Source: Ceratopteris richardii (taxonomy: Eukaryota; Streptophyta; Polypodiopsida; Polypodiales; Pteridaceae). From it: DNA of 64,000 bases. Positions 10,890-20,784 of the stretch are shown here, one piece after another. Made by a program: the position numbers and the translations under genes. Within the stretch, counting starts at the first letter, position 1. Each line of letters starts with the position of its first letter. Location of the stretch: positions 180,983,364 through 181,047,363 of the forward strand of contig CM035413.1 in the NCBI GenBank assembly GCA_020310875.1, read 5' to 3'. The notes under the pieces are model-generated. The model was given only the letters and a program-made list of their open reading frames with translations, was not told the origin of the DNA and made no database searches.

Positions 10890-13800
10890 ATGAACCTTAG
10901 ATCAGGACGACATCTAGTAAGGGAGAGACAAAGCCTCAGATCTTCAGAGGCCAGTGTTAACCACACCGCTAGGTCTTGGGCCCAGCAGTTGAACCACCAC
11001 TCTTACTACCCTAGCTCTGAGACCAGTGAGTCAGAGATGTCTCAAGGCATGGACAGACCTACAGGAAGTTCAGGAGTGCCTTACTTGCACAGGGTAGAAG
11101 GCCCTTACAAAACACAGTTGGAATACCTTAGGACCAACCGATTAGGTGCTAGCATCTATGAGGACGGCCTAGGAAGATCCGTGGTCCAGATTAAAAACCC
11201 TGACCAATCCATAGGACTAGAGCACCCAGCTGTCAAGTTTGAAAACGGTGCATACCTGGACAAAGAAGGAACCATATACGTAGTCACCAGTCACCCAGAT
11301 AGGACAGATGAATTTGGAAATGTAATCTCAGAAGCGAACTTAGGTGACTTGGAACAAGGAAACATGGGAGTAGAACCTAGAACACCCCGAGGCAAATCTG
11401 TTCTCACTAGGATTATCACACCTGAGTGGGTTCCCCAAGACAACAAGAGCATAGAGTTGCTCCTCAATCGAGAAACTGACGAAGCCTTCTGGAGGTATAA
11501 ATCTAATCAGCCAACTGATATAGGAACAATCATGATCTATGAGTTTAAGGATCCTGATAGCCCAGGCAGAGTGATCTACTTAGATCACACTTCTGAGAGG
11601 ATCTTTGTGGTGACAGAAAATGATAGGCATGCTTACACTTGGAAGGGTGAATTCATTTTCCCCCAACCAAGATCGAATGTATCCTATGGTCACCCTGGAG
11701 CTGGAACATCCCAAGCTCATGGAACTCAAAGAGACAAAAGTAGAGATAGACCAGAAGTAAGCTTTGCCAATCCAGTGGGCAGAGAAAGAACGAGGACGGA
11801 GACGAATAGGGTAGAACCTGAGGTGCTTAGAGCTCACAGGAACCAAAGAAATGTGGATGGATTCCCTCTGCCGAGACCTAGAGAGCACGCAAGAACTCTG
11901 AGACCGACTCAGCTAGTTAAGTCCATGAAGAATTACTTTGATGGCACAGGAGATCCCTATGATCATGTGGCGGAGTTCAAGCAAGTCTTGAGAGCTGAAC
12001 AAGTGGCGGATCTATTCACGCAGTACAATGCCTTCGGTCTAACCCTTAGGAACACAGCACTGACATGGTTTCAACCATTGGATGAGCGCCAGTTCAGGAG
12101 CATAGACCAACTCCTAGAAGCATTTATTATTGAATTCTCCAAGAGTGGCATAAGACACAATACCTCTTCACTGATTCACAGCTTCAAGCAAACGCCTCAA
12201 GAGACTGTGAGACTTGCAGGAAGAAGATTTAGGCAATACCTTGAAAGATGTCCTGTTTCGGAGCTACCCACATCTGCCAAACAAGTAGCCTTATTCCTTG
12301 ATGGATTGCTGAGTACAAAATTGAGATCCTATGTGTATCTGAAAGACCCTAGGACTATAGAAGAGTGTGTACGCATGTGTATTGACATTGAAGATAACCT
12401 AGGGGAAGAACTAGAGCTTTCCAAAATCTACAAAGATTCAGATAGTGCATCTAGTCACTCTTCCACGCAATCCACATCAATTGAGGAACTCGCAGAGAAA
12501 GTAGCTCAGAAATTAGGGGTAACTAGTAAACAAATCCCAAGGTTTGCCCCTGTGAGAAGGTGCTACACTTGTGGTGGTGACCACATGGCGAATGTCTGCC
12601 CCATTATGGCTCAGCCCCAAGTAAATCCTAGTAGCCAGTACTGCACCATAGAACGGAGATACACCAATCACACCGCACAAGATTGCCCATACAACAAGCA
12701 GGCAGTTAGGCAACCCCACCCTCAGCCATACCCTCAGCAGGGAAGATACCAGAACCCGTACCCTCCACAACCATATGGCATGCCACAAAAAAATTTCCAA
12801 CCTCAATATCAAAACCAACAAAGGCCTCAGCCTGTGCTAGCACAACAACCCCCAGCCCCAGCTAATGTGATTCCGGTAAAGTATACTGCTGCAGAAGAGA
12901 ACCTGAATAGAGCTATAGTCCCTGTAACATCCTTGCTTTCTGAAAGTGACCCGAGTGACCATAGCTTTGATTCTACACATGTTGATAGCCCCCAGGCCTA
13001 CTACATGCAGTCTCCTGAGCATGGTGAGTCCTATTATAGCGAAGAGACAAACGAACCTAGTTGGGAGTCAGATTACACGAACGTCATGTATGCAAACCCC
13101 AACCCTAAGCCTCAACCTAGGCAAGTAAGACCTCCATTCCCAAGAGGACCGTGCTACAGATGCCAAGGAGATCACCTCATTTGTGATTGCCCCTTACCTC
13201 CACTTACACAAAACCAGTCAATGACGATCCAAGGCTTCTGCCAAGATTGTGGAAAAGAGCATCTCTTACGAGATTGCCCAAAGAACCCCAATAATATGCC
13301 AAAAATCACGCCTATCAATGTTATTGAGTTAGTGGTAGATTCCAGCGGAAGTGTTACTTCCACTGCACCCGTACAGGTAGTCACGAGAGCTCAAGCAGTA
13401 CAGCAAAACCAAGGGGTAGGCAAGGAAAAGAGCCCAGACGCTAGCGATACTGAGAGCCAAAATAAAAAGAGAACAAGAGCTTGGAGAGATAGCCGCGAAC
13501 GCATGAAAAGGCAATGGGCAAAGAAGATGAGTGAACTTGAGGAAAGTCTACGAGAAACCAAGGCTAAAATCATAGAGATCACATCTCAACCGCACTCTCA
13601 CACATTCCCACCGCTACCATCCCCATCACCCTCCATCCCTCCACCCTCTAAGACACCCCACGTAACCCACCCACCACCCCAAACAAGATCAGTATTAGCT
13701 GATCCCACTCCTGAAGACATAGACATGATGCTTAAAGCATATCAGGCCAGAATCCAAGAAGGGCCAAACGTCACGGATCATGACAAGTGCTATTCCAGAG

Positions 13801-15938
13801 CTGACCTAGAGATAGAAAGAACCAAGCTGTGCGCGAAAATGGTCGCATTGGCTCAGACTATGTTTGAAGCCAGTCGCCTTTTCAATTACTCGGGCTCAGC
13901 CAAGACGCAATTACACTTGGATGGATTCCTAGAGAAGTTAGAGGGAATAATTGCAAGATCTGCCAAGGAAGAAAAAAATCAAGAGAAAGATAAAGCAAGC
14001 AAAAACATGAACCATCCCCCATCGGAAGTTTATGTGGCCAATTCCACTAAACCAGACAACTTCCCCTCCTTAGAAAGAATAGAGAGGCTAATTGCACAAT
14101 CAGAAAAGGAACCTGCCCCTCAAAGAAAGGAAAGGGCAAGAGAACGGATAAGCAAGCCTCTTCAGGAAGCCCATGTGCCTCCTCAAGAAGCTTATCTTCC
14201 CCCCCAAAAGGCACATGAGCCTCCCTCGAAAGCTTGCGTACCTCCACAGGTCGCCTACATTCCTTCTCAGGGAGCGTATGAGCCTGTTCGGAAAAGTAAT
14301 AGAATAAGTAACCCTCACCAGGAAGCTTGTGCTCCAGCCATCTATGAGAACGAGGAGAGAGCCAACGATAGAATAAGCCCTCCTTCCCAGGTTGCTTATG
14401 CGCCTAATTCTACGGAGCCAGACACTTCTTCTTCTATGAATCGGTTTGCACCAGACTTCCTACGAGAGATTCAAGAAGACAAATGGGATAACGAAAGTGA
14501 AGTCGCCCCTCCCTTTGAACTTGTGGATGATGCACACGACCAATTCCCACAAGACATCCCATCTATTTACGGGGAACATGAGAGTACTCAATCTCACGAG
14601 AGATTGGACTTTGAATCTAATTCCATACAAGAGTTACCCCACTTCATAGGACCATGGGAAGCAAAGTCCACATGTATGAGAGCACCTACAGTCATGGTAA
14701 GAAACGAAGATTCAGTCATACCTAGGAACACAGAGGTAGTGAAGAACACTAACGTGCAGTGTAATCTCAAGTTAGAAGAGCTACTCAAGGTTAGACCTGA
14801 ATTATGGAAACATGTCGCCAAACAAGTACCAGAAATAGCAAAACCTCGTTCCCAGGTAGGATCCCATAGGACAGTGCCAGAAATTCCCTTGGATAAGATA
14901 GGAGATATGTGTGAAGGTGAAGAAGGGAACACCTATCTTCCCATCACCTACCAGGAGTACACCACCAAGGCAATTTTGGACTCAGGTGCAGGAGTTGCAA
15001 TTGCCACTACTTCCCTATGGAAGCGTTGGGGCAAGCCGGCACTCAGGCCAACGAGAATGAAATTGCAGATGGCCGATGGTCACATAGAGAGATCCCTAGG
15101 ATTGCTAGAAGGAATAACTCTCACCACTTGTGGTGTCGAGTTTGAACATACATTTGCCATATGTGACTTCAGCAAAAATCATGCCTATGAGATGATTTTG
15201 GGAAGACCATTTATGCGACAGTTGCAAGTGGTACAGGATTGGGGAACCAACTCCTTGTATTTGCAACACTTGGGTGTTACGACCAAAGTCAATCTCAAGG
15301 ATTATTCTCATAGAGATGTCCCTCCTATCCAATGGAATCCCATCCATAGAGCCAAAGATGATACAGAATCGGTGCATTCCATAGGGTCTGGATCCTCATG
15401 GATGCATGAAGACACTCACTTATGGATGTGCAAGGTAGCAGTAGAAGAAGAGAAGAGAGAGAAAGCCAGAGAGGTAGGTGCGAAAGAAACCCATAGATCA
15501 ATCCAAGACCCAGCCTATGCACCTGTAGTTTTTCCAGACGAAGAATTTGAACCTCACGGTTGGGCAGAAATTTTAGCAACAATGGACGTAGCCATCAATG
15601 AAGAACAATGGACACCTCACTGTGATGAGGATGGCTATGACATTTCAGTCTTCTCCATAGAGCCAATCATGGGAGAGGCAGTTCTAGAAGAATGCAAACC
15701 TAGCCCTGATGCATTTGAGGATGCAAGCGACTCCGATCTAGAGTCAATCATTATGGACCCACCATTTGCATCAGATGAAGAATACTTCCATGAAGTAGAA
15801 TTTCAACCCCAGAGGCATGGAGAGGTGACAAATGATGTAAGATTAGCAACACATGTGACCCCGAAGGAAGAAGGAAAGAAACGAAAAAAGAGAGAAACCT
15901 CACCAGAAGAGGAAGAATCTTTGTTTGAGGTCCCATAA
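10890..15938 (+). CDS. gag: D gag-protease polyprotein (1682 aa)
   Basis: Open frame from ATG (MNLRSGRH) to TAA. Residues about 340-500 hold the retrotransposon gag (capsid) domain with YFDGTGDPYDH and LTWFQPL. Three zinc knuckles follow at 558-570, 755-767 and 784-796, all with CX2CX3HX4C spacing, one residue shorter than the classical form; a degenerate fourth is near 585-599. Residues 1089-1132 form a Pro/Gln/Ala repeat. A retropepsin domain covers about 1350-1450, with catalytic DSGAG at D1364 and the MILGRPF strand at about 1435. The C-terminal 200 residues are acidic and unassigned. At 1682 aa it is very long for a plant Gag. The following pol is in the same frame after the stop, so readthrough is the simplest way to express it. 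This reading frame itself is intact. Confidence 0.92.
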   Translation: MNLRSGRHLVRERQSLRSSEASVNHTARSWAQQLNHHSYYPSSETSESEMSQGMDRPTGSSGVPYLHRVEGPYKTQLEYLRTNRLGASIYEDGLGRSVVQIKNPDQSIGLEHPAVKFENGAYLDKEGTIYVVTSHPDRTDEFGNVISEANLGDLEQGNMGVEPRTPRGKSVLTRIITPEWVPQDNKSIELLLNRETDEAFWRYKSNQPTDIGTIMIYEFKDPDSPGRVIYLDHTSERIFVVTENDRHAYTWKGEFIFPQPRSNVSYGHPGAGTSQAHGTQRDKSRDRPEVSFANPVGRERTRTETNRVEPEVLRAHRNQRNVDGFPLPRPREHARTLRPTQLVKSMKNYFDGTGDPYDHVAEFKQVLRAEQVADLFTQYNAFGLTLRNTALTWFQPLDERQFRSIDQLLEAFIIEFSKSGIRHNTSSLIHSFKQTPQETVRLAGRRFRQYLERCPVSELPTSAKQVALFLDGLLSTKLRSYVYLKDPRTIEECVRMCIDIEDNLGEELELSKIYKDSDSASSHSSTQSTSIEELAEKVAQKLGVTSKQIPRFAPVRRCYTCGGDHMANVCPIMAQPQVNPSSQYCTIERRYTNHTAQDCPYNKQAVRQPHPQPYPQQGRYQNPYPPQPYGMPQKNFQPQYQNQQRPQPVLAQQPPAPANVIPVKYTAAEENLNRAIVPVTSLLSESDPSDHSFDSTHVDSPQAYYMQSPEHGESYYSEETNEPSWESDYTNVMYANPNPKPQPRQVRPPFPRGPCYRCQGDHLICDCPLPPLTQNQSMTIQGFCQDCGKEHLLRDCPKNPNNMPKITPINVIELVVDSSGSVTSTAPVQVVTRAQAVQQNQGVGKEKSPDASDTESQNKKRTRAWRDSRERMKRQWAKKMSELEESLRETKAKIIEITSQPHSHTFPPLPSPSPSIPPPSKTPHVTHPPPQTRSVLADPTPEDIDMMLKAYQARIQEGPNVTDHDKCYSRADLEIERTKLCAKMVALAQTMFEASRLFNYSGSAKTQLHLDGFLEKLEGIIARSAKEEKNQEKDKASKNMNHPPSEVYVANSTKPDNFPSLERIERLIAQSEKEPAPQRKERARERISKPLQEAHVPPQEAYLPPQKAHEPPSKACVPPQVAYIPSQGAYEPVRKSNRISNPHQEACAPAIYENEERANDRISPPSQVAYAPNSTEPDTSSSMNRFAPDFLREIQEDKWDNESEVAPPFELVDDAHDQFPQDIPSIYGEHESTQSHERLDFESNSIQELPHFIGPWEAKSTCMRAPTVMVRNEDSVIPRNTEVVKNTNVQCNLKLEELLKVRPELWKHVAKQVPEIAKPRSQVGSHRTVPEIPLDKIGDMCEGEEGNTYLPITYQEYTTKAILDSGAGVAIATTSLWKRWGKPALRPTRMKLQMADGHIERSLGLLEGITLTTCGVEFEHTFAICDFSKNHAYEMILGRPFMRQLQVVQDWGTNSLYLQHLGVTTKVNLKDYSHRDVPPIQWNPIHRAKDDTESVHSIGSGSSWMHEDTHLWMCKVAVEEEKREKAREVGAKETHRSIQDPAYAPVVFPDEEFEPHGWAEILATMDVAINEEQWTPHCDEDGYDISVFSIEPIMGEAVLEECKPSPDAFEDASDSDLESIIMDPPFASDEEYFHEVEFQPQRHGEVTNDVRLATHVTPKEEGKKRKKRETSPEEEESLFEVP

Positions 15939-17557
15939 AATTTTAAGAAGTATGAGATAGATGATAGGAGAGTAGTGATAAGAATGCCTAAACGAGAGGC
16001 ACAATCAGGAGAGGCCTATGATAACAAAGAAACCACCAAGAAAATAGTAGTGGCCCTAGAAGAAGGAGAGGAGAGATGCACGTACATAGGCCATGACCTA
16101 ACAGAGGAATAAGAGCATGCGTTGATAGCCTTACTAAGAGAATACAGAGATGTATTCGCTTGGAGTTACAAGGATTTGAAAGGTGTTGACCCCGATATAT
16201 GCTCACACACTATCCCCATGACCTCAGATGCTAAACCCTCTAAGCAAAAGCCCTATACTTATAACGATAATTACGCTGCTAAGATCAAAGAAGAGATAGA
16301 TAGATTGGTTGAAGCTGGATTTATCTATGAAATTGAGCACACTGAATGGGTATCCCCCATCGTAGTGGTGCCCAAGAAGAATGGCAAGCTGCGTGTGTGC
16401 ATTAACTTGAAAAAGGTTAATGCAGCCACAATCCGAGATAACTATCCGCTTCCCATCACAGAACATCTCTTAGAAAGAGTGGCAGGCAAGGAAGTGTACA
16501 GCTTCCTTGATGGATTTTCAGGCTACAATCAAGTAGCCATAGCCCTAGAGGATCAGCATAAGACAGCCTTTGCCACAGAATGGGGCATTTTTGCTTTTAG
16601 AGTAATGCCATTTGGGCTTACCAATGCACCAGCAACCTTCCAGAGGCTGATGTGCCATGTGTTTAAGGAGTTCCTGAGGAAGAGTTTAGAAGTCTACGTT
16701 GATGATCTTTGTGCTCATTCCAACATTAGACAAACCCATATCCCTGAACTCAGACAAATCTTTGACAAATGTAGAGAATATCAAGTTTGCCTGAACCCAG
16801 AAAAGTGCGTTTTTATGGTCAGGCAAGGCAAGATTCTAGGACACATAGTGTCAAAGAACGGCATATCTACTGACGAAGAGAAAGTGAGAGCTATAGCAGA
16901 GCTACCTAGGCCAAAAAATGTCAAGGAAGTACAAGCTTTCATGGGGCATTGTGGCTATTACCGACGATTTATACACATGTATGCTGTCATTGCAAAGCCC
17001 ATGTACGGACTTCTGACTAATTTTGAATGGACGGATGAATGTGAGAATTCCTTCCAGGAGCTTAAACGAAGATTATGTTCAGCACCAATCTTGACCACAC
17101 CAGATTGGAATAAGCCATTCCATGTTCATGTGGATGCATCCAATTATGCTATTGGATGTGTGCTTGCACAACCTACTGGTGAAGGTAATATGGATCTTCC
17201 AATTGCCTATGCCAGTAGACAATTGAATGCGGCTGAATGGAATTACACCACTACAGAGAGAGAAGGCTTAGGCATGGTATATGCAGTTAAGAAATTTAGA
17301 CACTATTTGCTTGCAAATAAGTTAAAATTTTTTACTGATCATCAGGCATTGCTATACCTCGTAAACAAGCCATGCAATACAGGAAGATTAGTGAGATGGT
17401 TTCTCTTGCTCATGGAATATGACTTTGAAGTTGTGGTAAGGAAAGGTAGGACTCATTTGAGAGCTGATCATCTCTCTAGGCTCACATCGGGAGAAGCCCC
17501 ACAAGGAGTGTCAGATGACCTTCCTGATGCTTACTTGTTTAATTTGGAAGTTGTACC
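15939..17557 (+). pseudogene. pol: D pol, first part: RT and RNase H, interrupted by element C
   Basis: In the same frame as gag. The stretch 15939-16109 is coding-like and ends in a GHDLTEE segment, then TAA at 16110-16112 interrupts it, then ALIALLREYRDVFAW continues the usual pre-RT linker; that second stop is therefore probably a true nonsense mutation. RT motifs follow: [38 protein letters not shown] and the catalytic YVDD (about 16694). RNase H begins near HVHVDASNYAIG (about 17122), with FFTDHQALLYL and the HLRADHLSRL end. There is no second RNase H. At 17558 the element C LTR begins; after removal of C and one TACC the frame continues at 30187. Confidence 0.92.
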
Positions 17558-18632
17558 TGTTAGACGATAATAACTCAATCCAACTTTCGGACGAGTATTA
17601 TCGGGTCCTTGGGTTCTTGGGAGTGGTAGGGGTCTGTTAAACAGAGGCCCTGTACTATTTTCCCAATCCTTTACACAATCACCAGTAATTGCTCACTTCT
17701 TAATACAGGAGTTGAGTTTGAATACTAACTACTCCTCGGTATGATAAGCACTGGAATGTTTGGCCCTGAATATACTATGGTAATAGCACAGTGATTCTGT
17801 CAAAACTTACAACTATGAGAATACGTTCCTCTCAAAATACTCCGCAATAAGACGATCTCATGTGATAACTAAATACACCGAACGAAATGCACAGACAACT
17901 CAGATCGAGATTATATCAAACTTTTCGTATACTGACTCAGATCACAGATTTATACCGCAATTAATGACTTGCTAAGACTTCTGTCCACACACAGCTCCTT
18001 GTCGAATACTCAATGATCACCGATTACTATATAAAACCCTAGTTACTTGACCGAAAAGGTACTAAACTCTGTTCTTATACAGTCCCACGCATGACAATCA
18101 ATACACAATCTCACAATCGAGAACTACAGAGTCATATATAACTGTTCATCAAGTAGACTCACAGCATCACGAACTTTTCAATGAGAATCGATTCAACCAA
18201 AGAATAGCAGAGTAATTAAATATGAATAGAATGAAACAGTATTCAATGTCCTCAATAATATCTCGTACACAGTCTTCTAAAATATATTACTCGGGGTCTC
18301 CGAACACTTTAGTTACGATGTGATCAACCCTCATCACTACAGCGCGCAACAGAATAGAGACGTATCTATCCTTCTATCTCTCTCACATACATTCATGTTA
18401 ACTATCACCTCAAGAGTCTGTTTAAACACCGTAAACTCTGCTCCAACAGTCGAACGAAACTATGACGCAACGACTGAACTCTTTTCTCTTCCTGTCTTCT
18501 GCTTTTTATTGCTTCCGCATTCTTCATCTACCGCCTCTTGCGAAATTTCCTACCTCTCCGTCATTTCAGCCACCAATCTTGTTTATCCTTCGTCTGCGGT
18601 TGCGGTTGTCTCGCTGCTTCAGCCTTGTAACA
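17558..18632 (-). repeat. 3' LTR of C (1075 bp)
   Basis: TGTTAGACG to TTGTAACA on the plus strand. No polypurine tract lies on its internal side. The forward open frames across it are not genes. Confidence 0.96.
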
Positions 18633-18633
18633 C

Positions 18634-18662
18634 TGGCACGCACGGTGGACTCGAACCCGCAA
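18634..18662 (-). other. tRNA-3'-end-like sequence at the polypurine-tract position of C
   Basis: Read in element sense (minus strand) it has GGGTTCGAGTCC, a T-arm/B-box motif, then an acceptor-like stretch ending GTGCGTGCCA, one base before the 3' LTR. Read on the plus strand it looks like a primer site (TGGCACGCACGGTGGACT). An identical copy lies in A2 at 55778-55806. In C and A2 it can also be translated at the end of an open frame as AGSSPPCVPV. No complete cloverleaf is present. Confidence 0.7.
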
Positions 18663-18978
18663 GTGCAATACTGTAGATGCATGCATCAGAAAGATTCTGT
18701 ATACTGTCCATATCCTGCTGGTGATTCAGCAAATATCTTTCAATCCCGAGTGTGTCACTGTACGTGATAGGTTGATTTTCCTCCAGAACTTCCTCAAACT
18801 CGTATAGCTGGTCTAGTTGCCTCTTCATGAAGTTCTGCTTACTTATATGCTTCTTGATCATGTGCTTTAAGCGCTTCGTCTATGGAATCAAAGTACCCTC
18901 TGTGCTGTTGAATCCATGTCTTCTGCAGAAGTCATGTAACCATACAGTATCCTATCACCACCTGGCTGAGATATCCTT

Positions 18979-20562
18979 TTACGGTGTCTGTTGGTCCATG
19001 CCAGGTTTTGACGTCCCAATCTTTTCTGATTGTACTTGTTCTAGTGATGGAACAAGTATAGCTAACCATCTCCTGCGAAAAAGTGTCCAGCGATTTTGAA
19101 TATGGCTATCCAACTGTTCTTTTAATAAATTTATGTCCATATTTGTCATCATTGTGGCATTTAATTCTACACCCTCATCTTTTAATATGTGCTTTTCGAA
19201 CTCCTGCAATACTTGTATTCTTGACTGCAAAAGTTGATTTTCGGTTTGCAGGTGAGCATTCAGGGTAGAAAAACTGGACATCTCAGTTTGAATTTGTGTT
19301 TGGATAGCTTGCTGCCACTGATTGAGGCCTTGGACATACTTTTTTATTGTGATTAATTCGGCCGTAATACGCTGGTTGCCTTGTTGTAATACCTGTATTA
19401 ACGCATCTTTGCCGTCCAATTCTTTTTGCATGTGTGCTATTACTGAGTTGGACGCTTGTTCTTGTTGCCGTAAATATTGGGAAACTTCTTGGAGTTGGTT
19501 CTGCATTTTTGTAACAAAATCGGGTTGGATGTTATTCGGTGTTTGCTTTGGACTGGTAGTAGGCACATTGTCTGTCTTTTTTCTTCTAAGGGACAGCCGA
19601 AATGGTGTTCCTACTGTTTGGTTCTGTGGGTGGTTACCTGTGTGTAATAAAGATGCAGCCGAGGTGGAGGGTTGGGCTTCTTCTTGAGACGTTATGTGGT
19701 GTTTGTGGTAAAGAGAGGGGGACCCATGTAATTGTTTCTCCTTTATAGACTTGACAAAACCAAATAAAGCAGCTAAATATACAGGTAAACGAGTGTATTT
19801 TTGGGACCTGCGTCTATCCCCAACAAAAAACTGTTTGTGTAAATGATTGTACAACCAGTGAGCCCAACTTACTTTTCCTCCTTTCTCTGCTTGTACTAGA
19901 GGCGAAAAATTTTCTCTAGACATAAGATCAAATCTGACTATAAAGCAGAGCCTTTCTAAGTACCATCTAAATTGTCCATGGCGAGTATATGTGGCATTCT
20001 TGATCATGAAATAGCATCTACGACCTTCGCCCTCACCAAATTCTTTTTTCAGGTCGTTATAAGAACATTTGGGAAAAGTTGCTTCTTCGTACAACGGTAA
20101 TTGAAATACTGACGAAACTAATTGTGGAGAAAATTGTACCTGATTTTCAAGAAAACCTTTTGTTTGTCGCATAATATGTAACTGATTCTCTGCATCGTTG
20201 TTGCCTGTCCACTGTTCCCAGGGTAATTTAGCAAACTGTAGGAGTCCAATCCTTCGTAACCAGTTCTCATTTTCCCTTGAAGAACTGTCAAACTCTATTT
20301 TGAACTCTGTGGAAAATAATATGTGTTTATGCCGACCTGGTGATGTTATCGAAGTTCTTGAGTCATCTTCATCACCCTGTGATGTAGTATCAGGTGTTGT
20401 CACAACCCGGTTCTGTGTAAGCGTGCGTTTTCTGAGTTGCCATCTTAGTGTATCCGATTCAGACATGATTGTAAGACTAGCCGAAAGTAATGTGCTAGAG
20501 GTTAATGAGCACAAGAACTTGCAGAACACTATACAGAAAAATACTTTGCCGGTCATACGCAT
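18979..20562 (-). CDS. C ORF3, coiled-coil protein of unknown function
   Basis: The open frame is 527 aa from the first ATG at 20562. The better start is ATG 20466 (MSESDTLRW), because A2 matches from that point on (MPESDILRW) and not before; this gives about 495 aa. An N-terminal globular part contains FAKLPWEQW and a Trp/Tyr-rich region with SWAHWLYNHL. From about residue 340 there are long Gln/Glu/Leu-rich coiled coils, then a WTLFRRRWLAILVP segment near the end. I recognise no catalytic motif. The gene follows ORF2 in the same direction, 222 bp downstream, and lies before the 3' LTR. It might be a structural or movement-type accessory protein, but that is a guess. A2 carries a broken version. 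Confidence 0.75.
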   Translation of the reverse strand: MRMTGKVFFCIVFCKFLCSLTSSTLLSASLTIMSESDTLRWQLRKRTLTQNRVVTTPDTTSQGDEDDSRTSITSPGRHKHILFSTEFKIEFDSSSRENENWLRRIGLLQFAKLPWEQWTGNNDAENQLHIMRQTKGFLENQVQFSPQLVSSVFQLPLYEEATFPKCSYNDLKKEFGEGEGRRCYFMIKNATYTRHGQFRWYLERLCFIVRFDLMSRENFSPLVQAEKGGKVSWAHWLYNHLHKQFFVGDRRRSQKYTRLPVYLAALFGFVKSIKEKQLHGSPSLYHKHHITSQEEAQPSTSAASLLHTGNHPQNQTVGTPFRLSLRRKKTDNVPTTSPKQTPNNIQPDFVTKMQNQLQEVSQYLRQQEQASNSVIAHMQKELDGKDALIQVLQQGNQRITAELITIKKYVQGLNQWQQAIQTQIQTEMSSFSTLNAHLQTENQLLQSRIQVLQEFEKHILKDEGVELNATMMTNMDINLLKEQLDSHIQNRWTLFRRRWLAILVPSLEQVQSEKIGTSKPGMDQQTP

Positions 20563-20784
20563 TTTATAAATACTAGAACTTGAGCTGCCAGTCGCTAGAA
20601 TGATGGTATTCCATTCTGATATGACATTTCAGACTGCTTACCGAGATTCTAGAATCAAAATCATCATTCTGGAAATCGATGCTAAACTTGGGATGTCTTT
20701 TACATGTGCGAAAAATATTATAGACAAAAATCATGACTTTTATTAACATATACCAGTACAACACCGGATTTGTAGGCCCAAAAT

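Noticed and set aside
12513-15936. Many minus-strand frames opposite D gag
   Set aside because: Shadows of a real plus-strand gene with Pro/Gln/Glu-rich codons; none has domain motifs.
17122-17557. A second RNase H (Tat-type) in D
   Set aside because: Only one RNase H is seen; after it the chain goes straight to the zinc-finger modules. The same holds for C.
18634-18662. A complete tRNA gene
   Set aside because: Only a T-arm and acceptor-like end are present; T-stem pairing is imperfect and there is no A box or anticodon arm.
20467-20562. Hydrophobic N-terminus of C ORF3 as a signal peptide (env-like)
   Set aside because: Similarity to A2 begins only at MSESD/MPESD, so the hydrophobic residues are probably upstream untranslated sequence; no membrane anchor is seen further on.
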